From NCBI GenBank assembly GCA_030611805.1, contig JAUWPB010000005.1:1-46116 (forward strand): 46,116 nucleotides of DNA. The letters are read 5' to 3'. The notes below the pieces were generated by a model. It did not search any database. It was not told the origin of the DNA and was given only the letters and a program-made list of their open reading frames with translations. The position numbers were made by a program, and so were the translations under genes. This document shows, piece after piece, positions 7,707-17,212 of this stretch. Each line of letters begins with the position of its first letter. Position 1 is the first letter of the stretch. This stretch comes from Nanobdellota archaeon (GTDB lineage Archaea; Nanobdellota; Nanobdellia; Pacearchaeales; GW2011-AR1).

Positions 7707-8951
7707 ATGAATAACCAAACTCAAGGAATAAGCTGGAAAAAACTTAACAGAGAACAACAAGGAAAGTTAATCTTTCAGCGAGGAAGAATAGCACAGAAAG
7801 ATAACTATTGGGTTGTTGGTTCTCAAACTTCTTTCAAAGTGTATAAGGTTAATTTTAACGGACACGAGCCGGCTTGTACTTGTAAAGATTGTAAATTAAG
7901 AAAAAAGAAATGCAAACATATTCACGCTGTTGAATTTTATATTAAAAGACAAATTGACGAAGAAGGGAAAATAACTCGAACAAAAGGAGTTAAGATAACT
8001 TATAGTCAGGATTGGAATGCTTATAATAAAGCCCAGACAAACGAGAAGTTAATTCTTATGAAATTGCTTAAAGATTTATGCGAGAATGTAGAACAGCCAG
8101 AATATAAATTTGGTCGTCCAACTTTGCCTTTTTCAGATATGCTTTTTGGTTCTGTAATGAAAGTTTATACAGGATTTTCTTTAAGAAGATTTATGAGTGA
8201 TATGAAAATAGCAAAAGAAATGAGATTAATAGATAAAGTTCCTTGCTATTCTTCACTTTCTAATTTTATGAATAGAGAAGAAGTTAAACAAATTTTAGAA
8301 AATCTAATAACAATTAGTTCTTTACCTTTAAAAGAAATAGAAAAAGATTTTGCTGTAGATAGTTCAGGGTTTTCTACTTCTCGTTTTGCTCGGTGGTTTG
8401 ATTACAAATGGGGCAAGGAAAAGAAATATAGAATTTGGCTTAAAGCACATCTTTGTTCAGGAGTTAAAACTAATATTATAACTTCTGTTAAGATTACGCA
8501 AGGGCATGAAAACGATAGCCCGCAATTAGCAGAGTTAGTTAAAAAGACAGCAGAGAATTTTAATTTAAGTGAAGTAAGCGGAGATAAAGCATACTGTGGG
8601 AAAGATAATTTTAAAGTAATTGAGGAAGTCGGAGCAATACCTTTTATTCCTTTTAAAAAAAATGTTACTGGAAAAAGAGGGCGTAGTTCAATCTGGAAAA
8701 AGATGTACCATTATTTTATGTATAAACATGATGAATTCATGGAACATTATCACAAAAGAAGCAACTCTGAAACTGTCTTTCATATGATTAAAACAAAGTT
8801 CGGGGGTAGCATAAGAAGTAAAAAAGCGACTGCACAAATAAATGAATTATTTATCAAAGTCTTATGTCATAATCTCTGCGTTGTTATTCAGGAAATTTGT
8901 GAATTAGGGATTAAGGCAGAGTTTAAAATAGAAGAAACAAAAGAGATTTAA
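7707..8951 (+). mobile_element. DDE transposase (IS5/IS1182-like) with N-terminal SWIM-type zinc finger
   Basis: CTCKDCKLRKKKCKHIHAV SWIM motif; DDE-type segments DSSGFSTSRF, SGDKAYCG, NSETVFHMIKTKFGG. Confidence 0.85.
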
Positions 8952-8952
8952 G

Positions 8953-9144
8953 TTAATCTGCTTCTTCAAGTGCTTCTCGAACTTTTTTACCAAGTTCTTC
9001 GTCAGATATAGAATTACTACTGGCACTTCCATAATTTTTTGTTGGAGATTTTATAACAAATTTGCCATCTTTATCTTTTGTAGGATTAATGAAAATAGAT
9101 TTATCTTCTTTATGTTGATAAACAGATATTTTTTTACATTTCAT
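8953..9144 (-). CDS. 63-aa hypothetical protein
   Basis: MKCKKISVYQHKEDKSIFINPTKDKDGKFVIKSPTKNYGSASSNSISDEELGKKVREALEEAD. Confidence 0.5.
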   Translation of the reverse strand: MKCKKISVYQHKEDKSIFINPTKDKDGKFVIKSPTKNYGSASSNSISDEELGKKVREALEEAD

Positions 9145-9282
9145 AATTATTTTAATTGTTCTTTCTTTAAATAAATTTCTGTTTAAAAAGTAGGCTTCAT
9201 TTTTGACTTATTAAACAAAGCCCCCAACCCCAAAACATTTAAATAGGTATATATCTGTCTGTGTATACATTAGGTATATACA

Positions 9283-9456
9283 ATGGGACTTAAAGAATTA
9301 AAAAAATCTTGGAAGACAGAAGTAATTGATATAGTTTTAGCATTGGGAGTTTCTTTAATTGCTTACTTTTCTTTTAATTATTTTAAACCCTCAATAGAAA
9401 ATATGTTGGCAGTTATTGTGTTTTTCTTAATATTCATTTTAGTAAAACAAAAATAA
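9283..9456 (+). CDS. 57-aa two-TM membrane protein
   Basis: MGLKELKKSWKTEVIDIVLALGVSLIAYFSFNYFKPSIENMLAVIVFFLIFILVKQK*; first gene of an apparent operon. Confidence 0.6.
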   Translation: MGLKELKKSWKTEVIDIVLALGVSLIAYFSFNYFKPSIENMLAVIVFFLIFILVKQK

Positions 9457-9457
9457 A

Positions 9458-9652
9458 ATGACAAATAAAACTAAGAAAAAATTTTTAAAAAGAATTCCAA
9501 ATGAGATATGGGCAATTGTAATTGCTGGTGCAATTGGATTGTATTTTGGTTATGTTAATGCAAGTATTCACATTTGGGGAGCTGTTCTTGGTATGTGGAT
9601 TTTAATGGTTCTTTATCAGTTAATGGATTTAAAGAGGAAGCTAGAAAAATAA
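9458..9652 (+). CDS. 64-aa membrane protein
   Basis: Tandem with the previous gene; two hydrophobic helices. Confidence 0.6.
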   Translation: MTNKTKKKFLKRIPNEIWAIVIAGAIGLYFGYVNASIHIWGAVLGMWILMVLYQLMDLKRKLEK

Positions 9653-9653
9653 A

Positions 9654-10004
9654 ATGGATATATTTGATAACACAATACTTTGTAATAAATGTAATGTAAA
9701 AATGCAGAAGGCAAAATTTGTTAAAAACAGGTTTTTGTTCAGGGCAATGGTTTGTCCAAAGTGCAATAAAAAATTAATCCATCCGGTTGATGAACAAGAA
9801 TACAATAAATTTATAAATCTAAGGAATAAAGAATTCAACGTCAAGATGAGACTCGTAGGAAATAGTTATGCTGTATCAATCCCAAAAGAAATAGTTTCTT
9901 TTATGAGCGAACAGGAAAAAATTATGGACAACATGGTAAGATTATGTTTTGAAGAAATGGGAAGAGTAAGTTTAAATTTTGGAAAAATAAAAAAGGAAAT
10001 ATAA
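9654..10004 (+). CDS. zinc ribbon plus AbrB-like (SpoVT) domain protein
   Basis: CNKC..CPKC followed by VKMRLVGNSYAVSIPKEIVSFM, an AbrB-type swapped-hairpin motif. Confidence 0.7.
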   Translation: MDIFDNTILCNKCNVKMQKAKFVKNRFLFRAMVCPKCNKKLIHPVDEQEYNKFINLRNKEFNVKMRLVGNSYAVSIPKEIVSFMSEQEKIMDNMVRLCFEEMGRVSLNFGKIKKEI

Positions 10005-10005
10005 A

Positions 10006-10551
10006 ATGAAAAGTAAAAATAAATATTCATTACCATTCGGGAAAGATACTTTAAATCTTGCAATCTCAAATCCTGAAGCCCATTCAAAAAAGTTAAACAA
10101 TGAACATGCAATTGATTTTTTGATTAAACCAAATACCAAAATCTTGGCTGTAGAAAAGGGAATTGTTACAATTGTCAAAGATAATTCTAAAGTTGGAGGC
10201 GATGATGAAAAATTTGGCGCATTAAAATATCAAAACTACATTACAATTAAACATGATAATGGAGAATATTCTCAATACTTTCATTTAGCGCCAAATTCTT
10301 CTCTTGTTAAAAAAGGCGATAAAGTTAAAAAAGGACAACCAATTGCAAAAGGAATTGGAATGATTGGGTACACATCTGCTCCACATTTACATTTAGAGGT
10401 TTTTGATGAAAATGAAAAAAGTTTAAAAATTAATTTCAATAATCCAATAAAAATATATCAGGGAAAAAACGCAAGTTTAGAATTACAAAAATCAAAATAT
10501 CAAAAATTAAGAGAAGCTATTGTGATATCACAATTCTCTAATAAAAATTAA
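10006..10551 (+). CDS. M23 (LytM-like) family metallopeptidase
   Basis: HAIDFLIKPNTKILAVEKGIV ... GEYSQYFHLAPNSS ... KGDKVKKGQPIAKGIGMIGYTSAPHLHLEVFDE. Confidence 0.85.
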   Translation: MKSKNKYSLPFGKDTLNLAISNPEAHSKKLNNEHAIDFLIKPNTKILAVEKGIVTIVKDNSKVGGDDEKFGALKYQNYITIKHDNGEYSQYFHLAPNSSLVKKGDKVKKGQPIAKGIGMIGYTSAPHLHLEVFDENEKSLKINFNNPIKIYQGKNASLELQKSKYQKLREAIVISQFSNKN

Positions 10552-10557
10552 ATTAAA

Positions 10558-13017
10558 ATGAAATCAAAAAAGCAAATTCAATTAAAAGTTGTTGAAGCAT
10601 TGCAGGACGATGCATACAAAGGCATAGCCAGAATAGATTCTGAGATGATGAGGGAGTTAGATATTAGAAGAGGAGATGTTATTTTAATTAAAGGGCACAG
10701 AGAGACAGTTGCAATTGCTGACAGGGCTTATCCTGCAGATGTTGGTGAAGGGATGATAAGAATCGACGGTATTTTAAGGAGAAACGCAAAAACAGGTATT
10801 GGAGATGTTGTCACAATTTCTAAGGCAGAGGTTAAAGAAGCAAAAAAAATAATGATTGCTCCTGCACAAAAAGGAATTATGGTTCAGGGCGACCCTGAAA
10901 GTTTAAGGAGAGGTCTGTTGGGTAGAACTGTTGTAAAAGGAGACATTGTTGTTTTAGGGGGAGTCCAGAGGAGAAAAGATTTAATGTCAGAAGAATTTGG
11001 AGATTTAAATGATATTTTTGGAAATTTAAATGATATTTTTGGAGGCATGGGTTTTGGAGGATTAGGAGGAGTTGCCCAGATTAAATTCCTGGTGGTTAAT
11101 ACTAATCCAAACCAGCCGATTATTATTACAGAAAATACTCAGGTTTCTTTAAATCCTAAAGCAGTTGAAATCAGCGACGAGAGAATCCCTGAAATTAATT
11201 ATGAAGATATTGGAGGGCTTTCTGAAGAGATTAAAAAAATAAGGGAGATGGTGGAAATTCCTTTGAAGCATCCAGAGATTTTTCAAAGATTGGGAGTACA
11301 GCCGCCTAAAGGAGTTTTGTTACACGGACCTCCTGGAACTGGGAAAACTCTTTTAGCCAAAGCAGTTGCAACTGAAACAGAAGCAAATTTTATTTTACTT
11401 AATGGTCCGGAGGTTATGAGTAAATGGTATGGGGAGAGTGAAAAAAAGATTAGGACTCTTTTTGAAGAAGCAGAGAAAACAGCCCCGACTATTATTTTTA
11501 TAGACGAGATAGATGCTATGGCTCCAAAGAGAGAGGAGGTTCATGGAGAAGTAGAAAGAAGAGTTGTAAGCCAGCTCTTAACAATGATGGATGGTTTGAA
11601 GTCAAGAGGAAGAGTTATTGTTATTGGTGCTACTAATAGAGTTAATGCACTTGACCCTGCATTAAGAAGACCAGGAAGGTTTGACAGAGAGTTGGAACTT
11701 AATGCTCCCAGTAAAGAAGGACGGCTCGCAATTTTGAAAATTCATACCCGAGGAATGCCTTTAACAAAGAATGTTAAATTAGAAGAGATAGCTTCCCTGA
11801 CTCATGGTTTTGTTGGGGCAGATTTAGAAGCATTAAGCAAAGAAGCCGCGATGAATGTTCTAAGAAAGCATCTTCATAACATAAAATTAGACGATGAACA
11901 GATTCCTCTGGAGATTTTAGAGAAGTTGATTGTTAAACAAGCTGATTTTATGGATGCTTTGAAAATTGTCAGACCTTCTGCTATGCGAGAGGTTTTAGTT
12001 GAGACACCTAATGTTAATTGGGAAGATGTTGGAGGATTAAATCAGGTTAAGCAGGAATTAAAAGAAGCAGTAGAGTGGCCTATGAAATTTCCAGAGAGTT
12101 TTAAGAGATTGGGGATAAGTCCTTCAAAGGGGATTTTACTTTATGGTCCTCCTGGAACCGGCAAGACTCTTTTGGCCAAAGCAGTTGCAAAAGAATCAGA
12201 AGCGAATTTTATTCAGGTTAAGGGACCTTCGTTGTTGAGCATGTGGGTGGGCAAGTCAGAAGAAGGCATGAGAAAGATTTTTGAAAGAGCAAGGCAAGTG
12301 GCTCCGTGCATTATATTTTTTGATGAGATTGATTCTTTAGCAGGAAAAAGGGGAATGGAAACAGGGACAAAAGTTACTGAAAGAGTTTTAAATCAAATGC
12401 TTGCTGAGATGGACGGGCTTGAGGATATGCAGGACATTCTTGTTATTGCTGCAACAAACAGACCAGATTTGCTTGACACTGCTTTGTTAAGACCCGGAAG
12501 ATTTGACAGGATTTTACTTGTGAATGCTCCTGAAGAAGAAGGCAGGAAAATGATTTTAAAAATTCATACAAAGGATATGCCCATTAAAGTTAGCAAGGAA
12601 GAAATTAAAGAATTTGATAAACAGTTTAAGAATGAGAAATTTAGGGGCGACAAGGTTTTATCTAAAATGATGTCTGATAAACCAATTCAACAATCTGATT
12701 TGGATAAGCTTAAAAAGAAAAAAATTAATTTTAAGGAACTTTCTGATAAAGAAAAATTATTGTATTACTTATCTAAAAAAACCATTGGATATACTGGAGC
12801 TGATTTAAAGTCTTTAGTTCGGGAGGCAGCTATGCTTGCTTTAAGAGAGTCAATAGATTCTAAGGAAGTAAATAAAAAACATTTTGAAGAGGCATTAAAG
12901 AAAATCAAGCCAAGTGTAAGCAAATCATCAATTGATATTTATAAAAAAGTTGAAGAGAATTATCTGAAATCCGCAAAAGCAGCTGTGCCTGTTGCAGGGA
13001 ATAGTTATTTGGGATAA
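10558..13017 (+). CDS. cdc48: CDC48/VCP-like AAA+ ATPase
   Basis: Two AAA modules ([15 protein letters not shown] twice, [16 protein letters not shown]), N-domain [34 protein letters not shown]. Confidence 0.95.
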   Translation: MKSKKQIQLKVVEALQDDAYKGIARIDSEMMRELDIRRGDVILIKGHRETVAIADRAYPADVGEGMIRIDGILRRNAKTGIGDVVTISKAEVKEAKKIMIAPAQKGIMVQGDPESLRRGLLGRTVVKGDIVVLGGVQRRKDLMSEEFGDLNDIFGNLNDIFGGMGFGGLGGVAQIKFLVVNTNPNQPIIITENTQVSLNPKAVEISDERIPEINYEDIGGLSEEIKKIREMVEIPLKHPEIFQRLGVQPPKGVLLHGPPGTGKTLLAKAVATETEANFILLNGPEVMSKWYGESEKKIRTLFEEAEKTAPTIIFIDEIDAMAPKREEVHGEVERRVVSQLLTMMDGLKSRGRVIVIGATNRVNALDPALRRPGRFDRELELNAPSKEGRLAILKIHTRGMPLTKNVKLEEIASLTHGFVGADLEALSKEAAMNVLRKHLHNIKLDDEQIPLEILEKLIVKQADFMDALKIVRPSAMREVLVETPNVNWEDVGGLNQVKQELKEAVEWPMKFPESFKRLGISPSKGILLYGPPGTGKTLLAKAVAKESEANFIQVKGPSLLSMWVGKSEEGMRKIFERARQVAPCIIFFDEIDSLAGKRGMETGTKVTERVLNQMLAEMDGLEDMQDILVIAATNRPDLLDTALLRPGRFDRILLVNAPEEEGRKMILKIHTKDMPIKVSKEEIKEFDKQFKNEKFRGDKVLSKMMSDKPIQQSDLDKLKKKKINFKELSDKEKLLYYLSKKTIGYTGADLKSLVREAAMLALRESIDSKEVNKKHFEEALKKIKPSVSKSSIDIYKKVEENYLKSAKAAVPVAGNSYLG

Positions 13018-13072
13018 CTCTTTAGTAATAACAAATAGAAGGTTTTATAAAGACAAAATGTTAAATTTTAAC

Positions 13073-13462
13073 ATGGAAAATAAAGGAAGAATTTTAATTG
13101 CAGACGACGAAGAAGGGCAAAGATGTCTAGTTAGTGAAGCAACTAAAATGTTTTTCCCTGGATATGAATTAGAAGTCTTTAAGGAAGGAACATCTTTAAA
13201 GGAGAGATTAGAAGGATTGGTTGGGAAAGAAACTGAGATTAAATTAGTTCTTACTGATAATCAAATGCCTGGATATGAAGGTTCTAAATTAATCAGAGAA
13301 TATTCTGAAAAAATAAATCCTCCAATGATTTTAATATACGGGGGAAAACTTGGAATTGGAGAACAAGCTCTTAAAGATTGTGCTTATGGATTTATTCAAA
13401 AACCTTTTAGATTACAAGAGTTTAATGAACTTGTTGAAAGGGCGTTAAGTTTTAAAAAATAA
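13073..13462 (+). CDS. stand-alone response regulator receiver domain
   Basis: ILIADDEEGQR, LVLTDNQMPGYEG, IQKPFRLQEF; ATG at 13073 (or 13058) preferred. Confidence 0.8.
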   Translation: MENKGRILIADDEEGQRCLVSEATKMFFPGYELEVFKEGTSLKERLEGLVGKETEIKLVLTDNQMPGYEGSKLIREYSEKINPPMILIYGGKLGIGEQALKDCAYGFIQKPFRLQEFNELVERALSFKK

Positions 13463-13463
13463 T

Positions 13464-14342
13464 TTACTCTGTTGTTACAACCACTTCATTATCTTTGATT
13501 AAAATTGTGTTTTCTGCCTGACTGACTTTTGAGTGCGAAGTTTCTACAAGTTGTGGAAAATGATGCAGGTTTTGATTTTCCTCTAATTGATTTAAACCAA
13601 ACAATGCTTTTGTTCCAAATTTTTTCACAATCCATCTTGAGCAAAATGGAAGTGTTTTATATTTTTCAATAATGTAGTTTAGAATTTCCCGTGCTATGGG
13701 GCTTCTGACATTTTTTTCGTCTATCAACATGTAAATGCCAGAAGGTTTTCCATCATGAACTTTTCCGTTTCCAAAAGTCGCGAATGGCTCTATTGCATAA
13801 AGTCCTTTTTCTAAAATAATTTCTTTTTTATTGTTAAAATTTGGAACAGTTACTCCAGCATGCAGTTCATATTTTTTCATTTCATGCCCTGATAAATTAA
13901 CTATTGGCGAAGCCCCATAAGATTCAATTGTTTCCTGAATTGTTTTTCCAATCTTATTTAAAGTAATCCCTTGCTTTGAAATTTTTATTGCATTTTCCAA
14001 TGCTTTTTCAGAAGCTTCAATTAATTTTTTATTTTCCTCATCGTTTTCCAAATCCAAAGAAAATGCAGTATCTGCAATCCAACCATTAACATGAACTCCC
14101 AAGTCAACTTTTAAAAGACCATGAGCAAGAGTTTTGTCGTCGTAAGAAGGAGTGTAATGTGCAGCAATGTCATTAATGCTCAGGTTTGTTGGAAAGGCAA
14201 ATTCGCCCCCAAGTTTTTTTATCTTGTCTTCTATTTTTTCAGCTATTTCCAAAAGAGGCATGTCTTTTTTTATAAATGTTCTGGTATATTCTTTAACTTG
14301 TGAAGCAATTTTACCTGCTTCAAGGATTTTTTCTTTGTTCAT
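13464..14342 (-). CDS. map: methionine aminopeptidase type II
   Basis: FPTNLSINDIAAHYTPSYDD, DLGVHVNGWIADTAFS, NLSGHEMKKYELHAGVTVPN, YAIEPFAT. Confidence 0.92.
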   Translation of the reverse strand: MNKEKILEAGKIASQVKEYTRTFIKKDMPLLEIAEKIEDKIKKLGGEFAFPTNLSINDIAAHYTPSYDDKTLAHGLLKVDLGVHVNGWIADTAFSLDLENDEENKKLIEASEKALENAIKISKQGITLNKIGKTIQETIESYGASPIVNLSGHEMKKYELHAGVTVPNFNNKKEIILEKGLYAIEPFATFGNGKVHDGKPSGIYMLIDEKNVRSPIAREILNYIIEKYKTLPFCSRWIVKKFGTKALFGLNQLEENQNLHHFPQLVETSHSKVSQAENTILIKDNEVVVTTE

Positions 14343-14490
14343 TATTTTTGGAAGAATAAAAGGTTTAAGAAGTTAATGATTAAAGTTTTGGTAGAGAAAC
14401 ATTTATTTTTTTGTTTCTTTCTTCTACTTGAAGTACTCCTTTTTGGGCAAAAAAGAAGATTGGGTACTTTGTTATTTTTCAAAAACAAAA

Positions 14491-14520
14491 GTTTTATATA
14501 GTTATACAAGTATGTATAAC
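14491..14520 (+). promoter_or_regulatory. TATA box plus perfect palindrome GTTATAC-AAGTAT-GTATAAC abutting the start codon
   Basis: gttttatata at 14491-14500; arms 14501-14507 and 14514-14520; ATG at 14522. Confidence 0.7.
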
Positions 14521-14521
14521 C

Positions 14522-14806
14522 ATGCCACAAGCAATGTTAGAAAGAAATATTTTGCACTATCCACAATTAGATACAATTTTGAGGATGGAAGATTTTATTA
14601 GAGAGAATTCTGGAGAATATAAGAAAAAAGCTCTTTGGGAAGCTTTACCTAAAAAAATGATTTATCAAACTTTTTGTGTAATTTTTGACTATCTTTTAGA
14701 ATCTGGAAAAATAGCTCAAGATAAGGAAGGTCATGTTGTATGGATATGGAATCCAGAACTGGTTCAAAAATATCTGAATAAACCCCATTTAAGCTGGAGA
14801 AAATGA
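14522..14806 (+). CDS. wHTH-like protein, putative antitoxin
   Basis: 94 aa; ALWEALPKKMIYQTFCVIFDYLLESGKIAQDKEGHVVWIW winged-helix pattern; overlaps the downstream toxin-like gene (ATGA). Confidence 0.6.
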   Translation: MPQAMLERNILHYPQLDTILRMEDFIRENSGEYKKKALWEALPKKMIYQTFCVIFDYLLESGKIAQDKEGHVVWIWNPELVQKYLNKPHLSWRK

Positions 14807-15132
14807 AATCAGAAATAAAATTTGCAGATGAAAAAGTTCAGAAGAATTTTGAAGAATTAAAAGATTCAAAGACAGAAGATAAGAAATTGTATAAATGGAT
14901 TTGTCGGGCTTTTGAGGATTTAGAAGAAAATGGTTTTAGTGGAATTAGAATACAAAAAAGATTAATTCCAAAAGTTTACATTGAAAAATATGGAATTGAT
15001 AATCTTTGGAAATATGATTTGCCTAAAGGTTGGAGATTAATTTATTCTGTGGCAAATGGAGAGATTAAAATTTTATCAATTATTTTAGAATGGATGAGTC
15101 ATAAGGATTATGAAAGAAGATTTAAGTATTGA
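14803..15132 (+). CDS. RelE/ParE-like toxin candidate
   Basis: KRLIPKVYIEKYGIDNLWKYDLPKGWRLIYSVANGEIKILSIILEWMSHKDYERRFKY resembles the RelE fold end (…WRLIY…ILxWxxHxxYE). Confidence 0.65.
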   Translation: MKSEIKFADEKVQKNFEELKDSKTEDKKLYKWICRAFEDLEENGFSGIRIQKRLIPKVYIEKYGIDNLWKYDLPKGWRLIYSVANGEIKILSIILEWMSHKDYERRFKY

Positions 15133-15239
15133 ATTATGAAGAAAGATTTTACTTTTTCAAAAAATCCCATCTTAAAACAAAGAGAGAAAAAGGATTTATT
15201 AATTTATTGCAAAGTATCTTGATAATATTAGAAAAATTT

Positions 15240-15305
15240 GGGCGTAGCGAAGTGGAGTGAGAGTGCAACGTGGTCGATCGAAGGGAGAAGTTCGGGGCTC
15301 GCCGA
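15240..15305 (+). repeat. GC-rich dispersed intergenic repeat, copy A
   Basis: GCAACGTGGTCGATCGAAGGGAGAAGTTC matches the reverse complement of 42226-42258. Confidence 0.6.
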
Positions 15306-15342
15306 AAATTTGTTGTTATCGTAGTTGTTGAAAAATAGATTA

Positions 15343-15807
15343 TTAATTTTTCGCCTTCAACCTTCTACTCTTAGGAACATAGTTTCCTATTTTTAATTCT
15401 GATGCTTTTCCACATCCAAGAAAATCATTTTTATATTTCATAATCAAAAATTCTTTTTTCCCTGTTTTAATCTGGAGTTCCTGCCCCATCATCCATTGTT
15501 CTGCCTGTTCTTTATTAAGTTCAAAAATATTTTTTGTTATCTGGTTTTTTAAAATATGAACTCCCTCCATACTTAACCTTATTTTTTCATTTTGGATTTT
15601 TCCAAAATAAATTCCAACTTTGTCAACAGGAATTGTTTTTTCTAATTTTCTAATTTGTCTGGGAATATAATTTCCCTGAAAAAGAAACAATTTTTCTGCT
15701 CCATGCTTAACAAGCATTCCATCAAGAACAGAAATTCCAAATTGTTTTTTTAATTTATTTGCTATTTCTTGTTTTTGGTTTTTGTTAAAGATTTTTATAT
15801 TAGTCAT
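15343..15807 (-). CDS. PUA-domain RNA-binding protein
   Basis: QWMMGQELQIKTGKKEFLIMKYKNDFLGCGKASELKIGNYVPKSRRL, PUA tail as in NOL1/NOP2/Nip7-type proteins. Confidence 0.7.
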   Translation of the reverse strand: MTNIKIFNKNQKQEIANKLKKQFGISVLDGMLVKHGAEKLFLFQGNYIPRQIRKLEKTIPVDKVGIYFGKIQNEKIRLSMEGVHILKNQITKNIFELNKEQAEQWMMGQELQIKTGKKEFLIMKYKNDFLGCGKASELKIGNYVPKSRRLKAKN

Positions 15808-15833
15808 TTTTTTGATAAAAGATTATAATATTT

Positions 15834-16166
15834 TCAAAAATTTTTCCCTTTCGGATGTTGTTCACTTGAGTGTAATCTATTCTCTATTTCATTTTCTATT
15901 TTCTTCAAAATCTTATGCATTGTCCTTGCAAAATCCCAATCATCAGCATTTGCCTCAAATACATCTGTGCTGTTTATTATTTTGATATTAATACTGTATT
16001 TTTTTCTTCTACCTTCTTTTTTATATTCTTTAATATGAACTTTCAAAGAAATAATATTTTTTATCTGCCTTTGAATTTTTGGATAATATTCATTTAACAA
16101 TTTATTTGCTAATCTTTTTTCTTCTTCTGTTAAAATATCTATGCCTTTTATTTCAATTGGTTCCAT
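15834..16166 (-). CDS. HPF/RaiA (S30AE)-like small protein
   Basis: LKVHIKEYKKEGRRKKYSINIKI....FEANADDWDFARTMHKILKKIENEIENRL. Confidence 0.5.
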   Translation of the reverse strand: MEPIEIKGIDILTEEEKRLANKLLNEYYPKIQRQIKNIISLKVHIKEYKKEGRRKKYSINIKIINSTDVFEANADDWDFARTMHKILKKIENEIENRLHSSEQHPKGKNF

Positions 16167-16230
16167 TTTTATTTTTTTGTTTAGAATTAAAGAAATGAAA
16201 CTTAATAAATTTTTGTTTTTAATTTTGTTT

Positions 16231-17208
16231 TCATTTTAATTTTCTAAATTTAGCAATGAAGAATCCCTCTGTGTTATTGTCATGTGGATAAATTCTTGTG
16301 CATTTTTTTACTTCTGAGGAAAATGTTTTATCTTCCCATTTAGTTATTCCTTCACGAGTTTTTACTGGCAGAGAAATTTTTTCTAATTTTACTTTTCCTT
16401 TAAATTCATTTAAAATATAATCAACAACTTCTTCATTTTCTTCCGGCGCATGGGTGCAAGTGCTGTAAATTAATTTTCCTTCTGGTTTTAAAATTTCCAA
16501 AGCAGAAGCAACAAGATTTTTTTGTAACCTTGAAAGTTTATGGACTATCTTTATATTCCACATTAAATATGTTTTTGGACTGCTTCTTAATGTTCCCTCG
16601 CCAGAACAAGGAGCATCTACCAAAATTCGGTCAAACTTTAATTCTGGGTTGTATTTTTCCATTCTGTTGCAAAAAGCAATCCCGTCTTTTTTTGTTATTA
16701 TTGTATTTGCAACTCCGCATCTTTCTAAATTTGAGGCAAGAATTTTTATTCTCCCAAAACTGACTTCATTTGCAATTATTGTTCCGGTGTTTTTTATTTT
16801 AGATGCTAATTGAGTTGTTTTGCTTCCAGGGGCAGAACATAAGTCCAAAATAATTTCATCTTGTTTTGGTTGAAGAGCAATAATAGGCAACATACTTGCG
16901 AGTTCCTGAATATAATAATAACCAAGCAGATGCTCTAATGCTCTTCCTAACTCCCCAGGCAAAAGTTCATTTTCAACAATCATAATTTCTGGATAATCTT
17001 TATATGGCTGTTTTATTTTCCAGCCTTTGTCTTCAAGTTTTTTCTTTAACTTATCTGGAGAAATTTTCAAGGTGTTGCATCTTATTGATTTTACCGGAGG
17101 AATCTTTAAAATATTAAGATATGCATTAAAATCTTTTTCATCTGAAAGAAGTTGTTTCATTCGTTCAAATAAGAGAGGTTTTAATTCATAATTGTGTTTG
17201 GTTTTCAT
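16231..17208 (-). CDS. NOL1/NOP2/Sun family RNA m5C methyltransferase
   Basis: LDLCSAPGSKTTQLA, RILVDAPCSGEGTLRSSP, LIYSTCTHAPEENEEVV. Confidence 0.9.
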   Translation of the reverse strand: MKTKHNYELKPLLFERMKQLLSDEKDFNAYLNILKIPPVKSIRCNTLKISPDKLKKKLEDKGWKIKQPYKDYPEIMIVENELLPGELGRALEHLLGYYYIQELASMLPIIALQPKQDEIILDLCSAPGSKTTQLASKIKNTGTIIANEVSFGRIKILASNLERCGVANTIITKKDGIAFCNRMEKYNPELKFDRILVDAPCSGEGTLRSSPKTYLMWNIKIVHKLSRLQKNLVASALEILKPEGKLIYSTCTHAPEENEEVVDYILNEFKGKVKLEKISLPVKTREGITKWEDKTFSSEVKKCTRIYPHDNNTEGFFIAKFRKLK

Positions 17209-17212
17209 TTGA

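Noticed and set aside
12992-13057. ORF-track start of the response regulator at 12992
   Set aside because: Overlaps the end of cdc48 and adds a non-family N-terminus; ATG at 13073 or 13058 fits the receiver domain.
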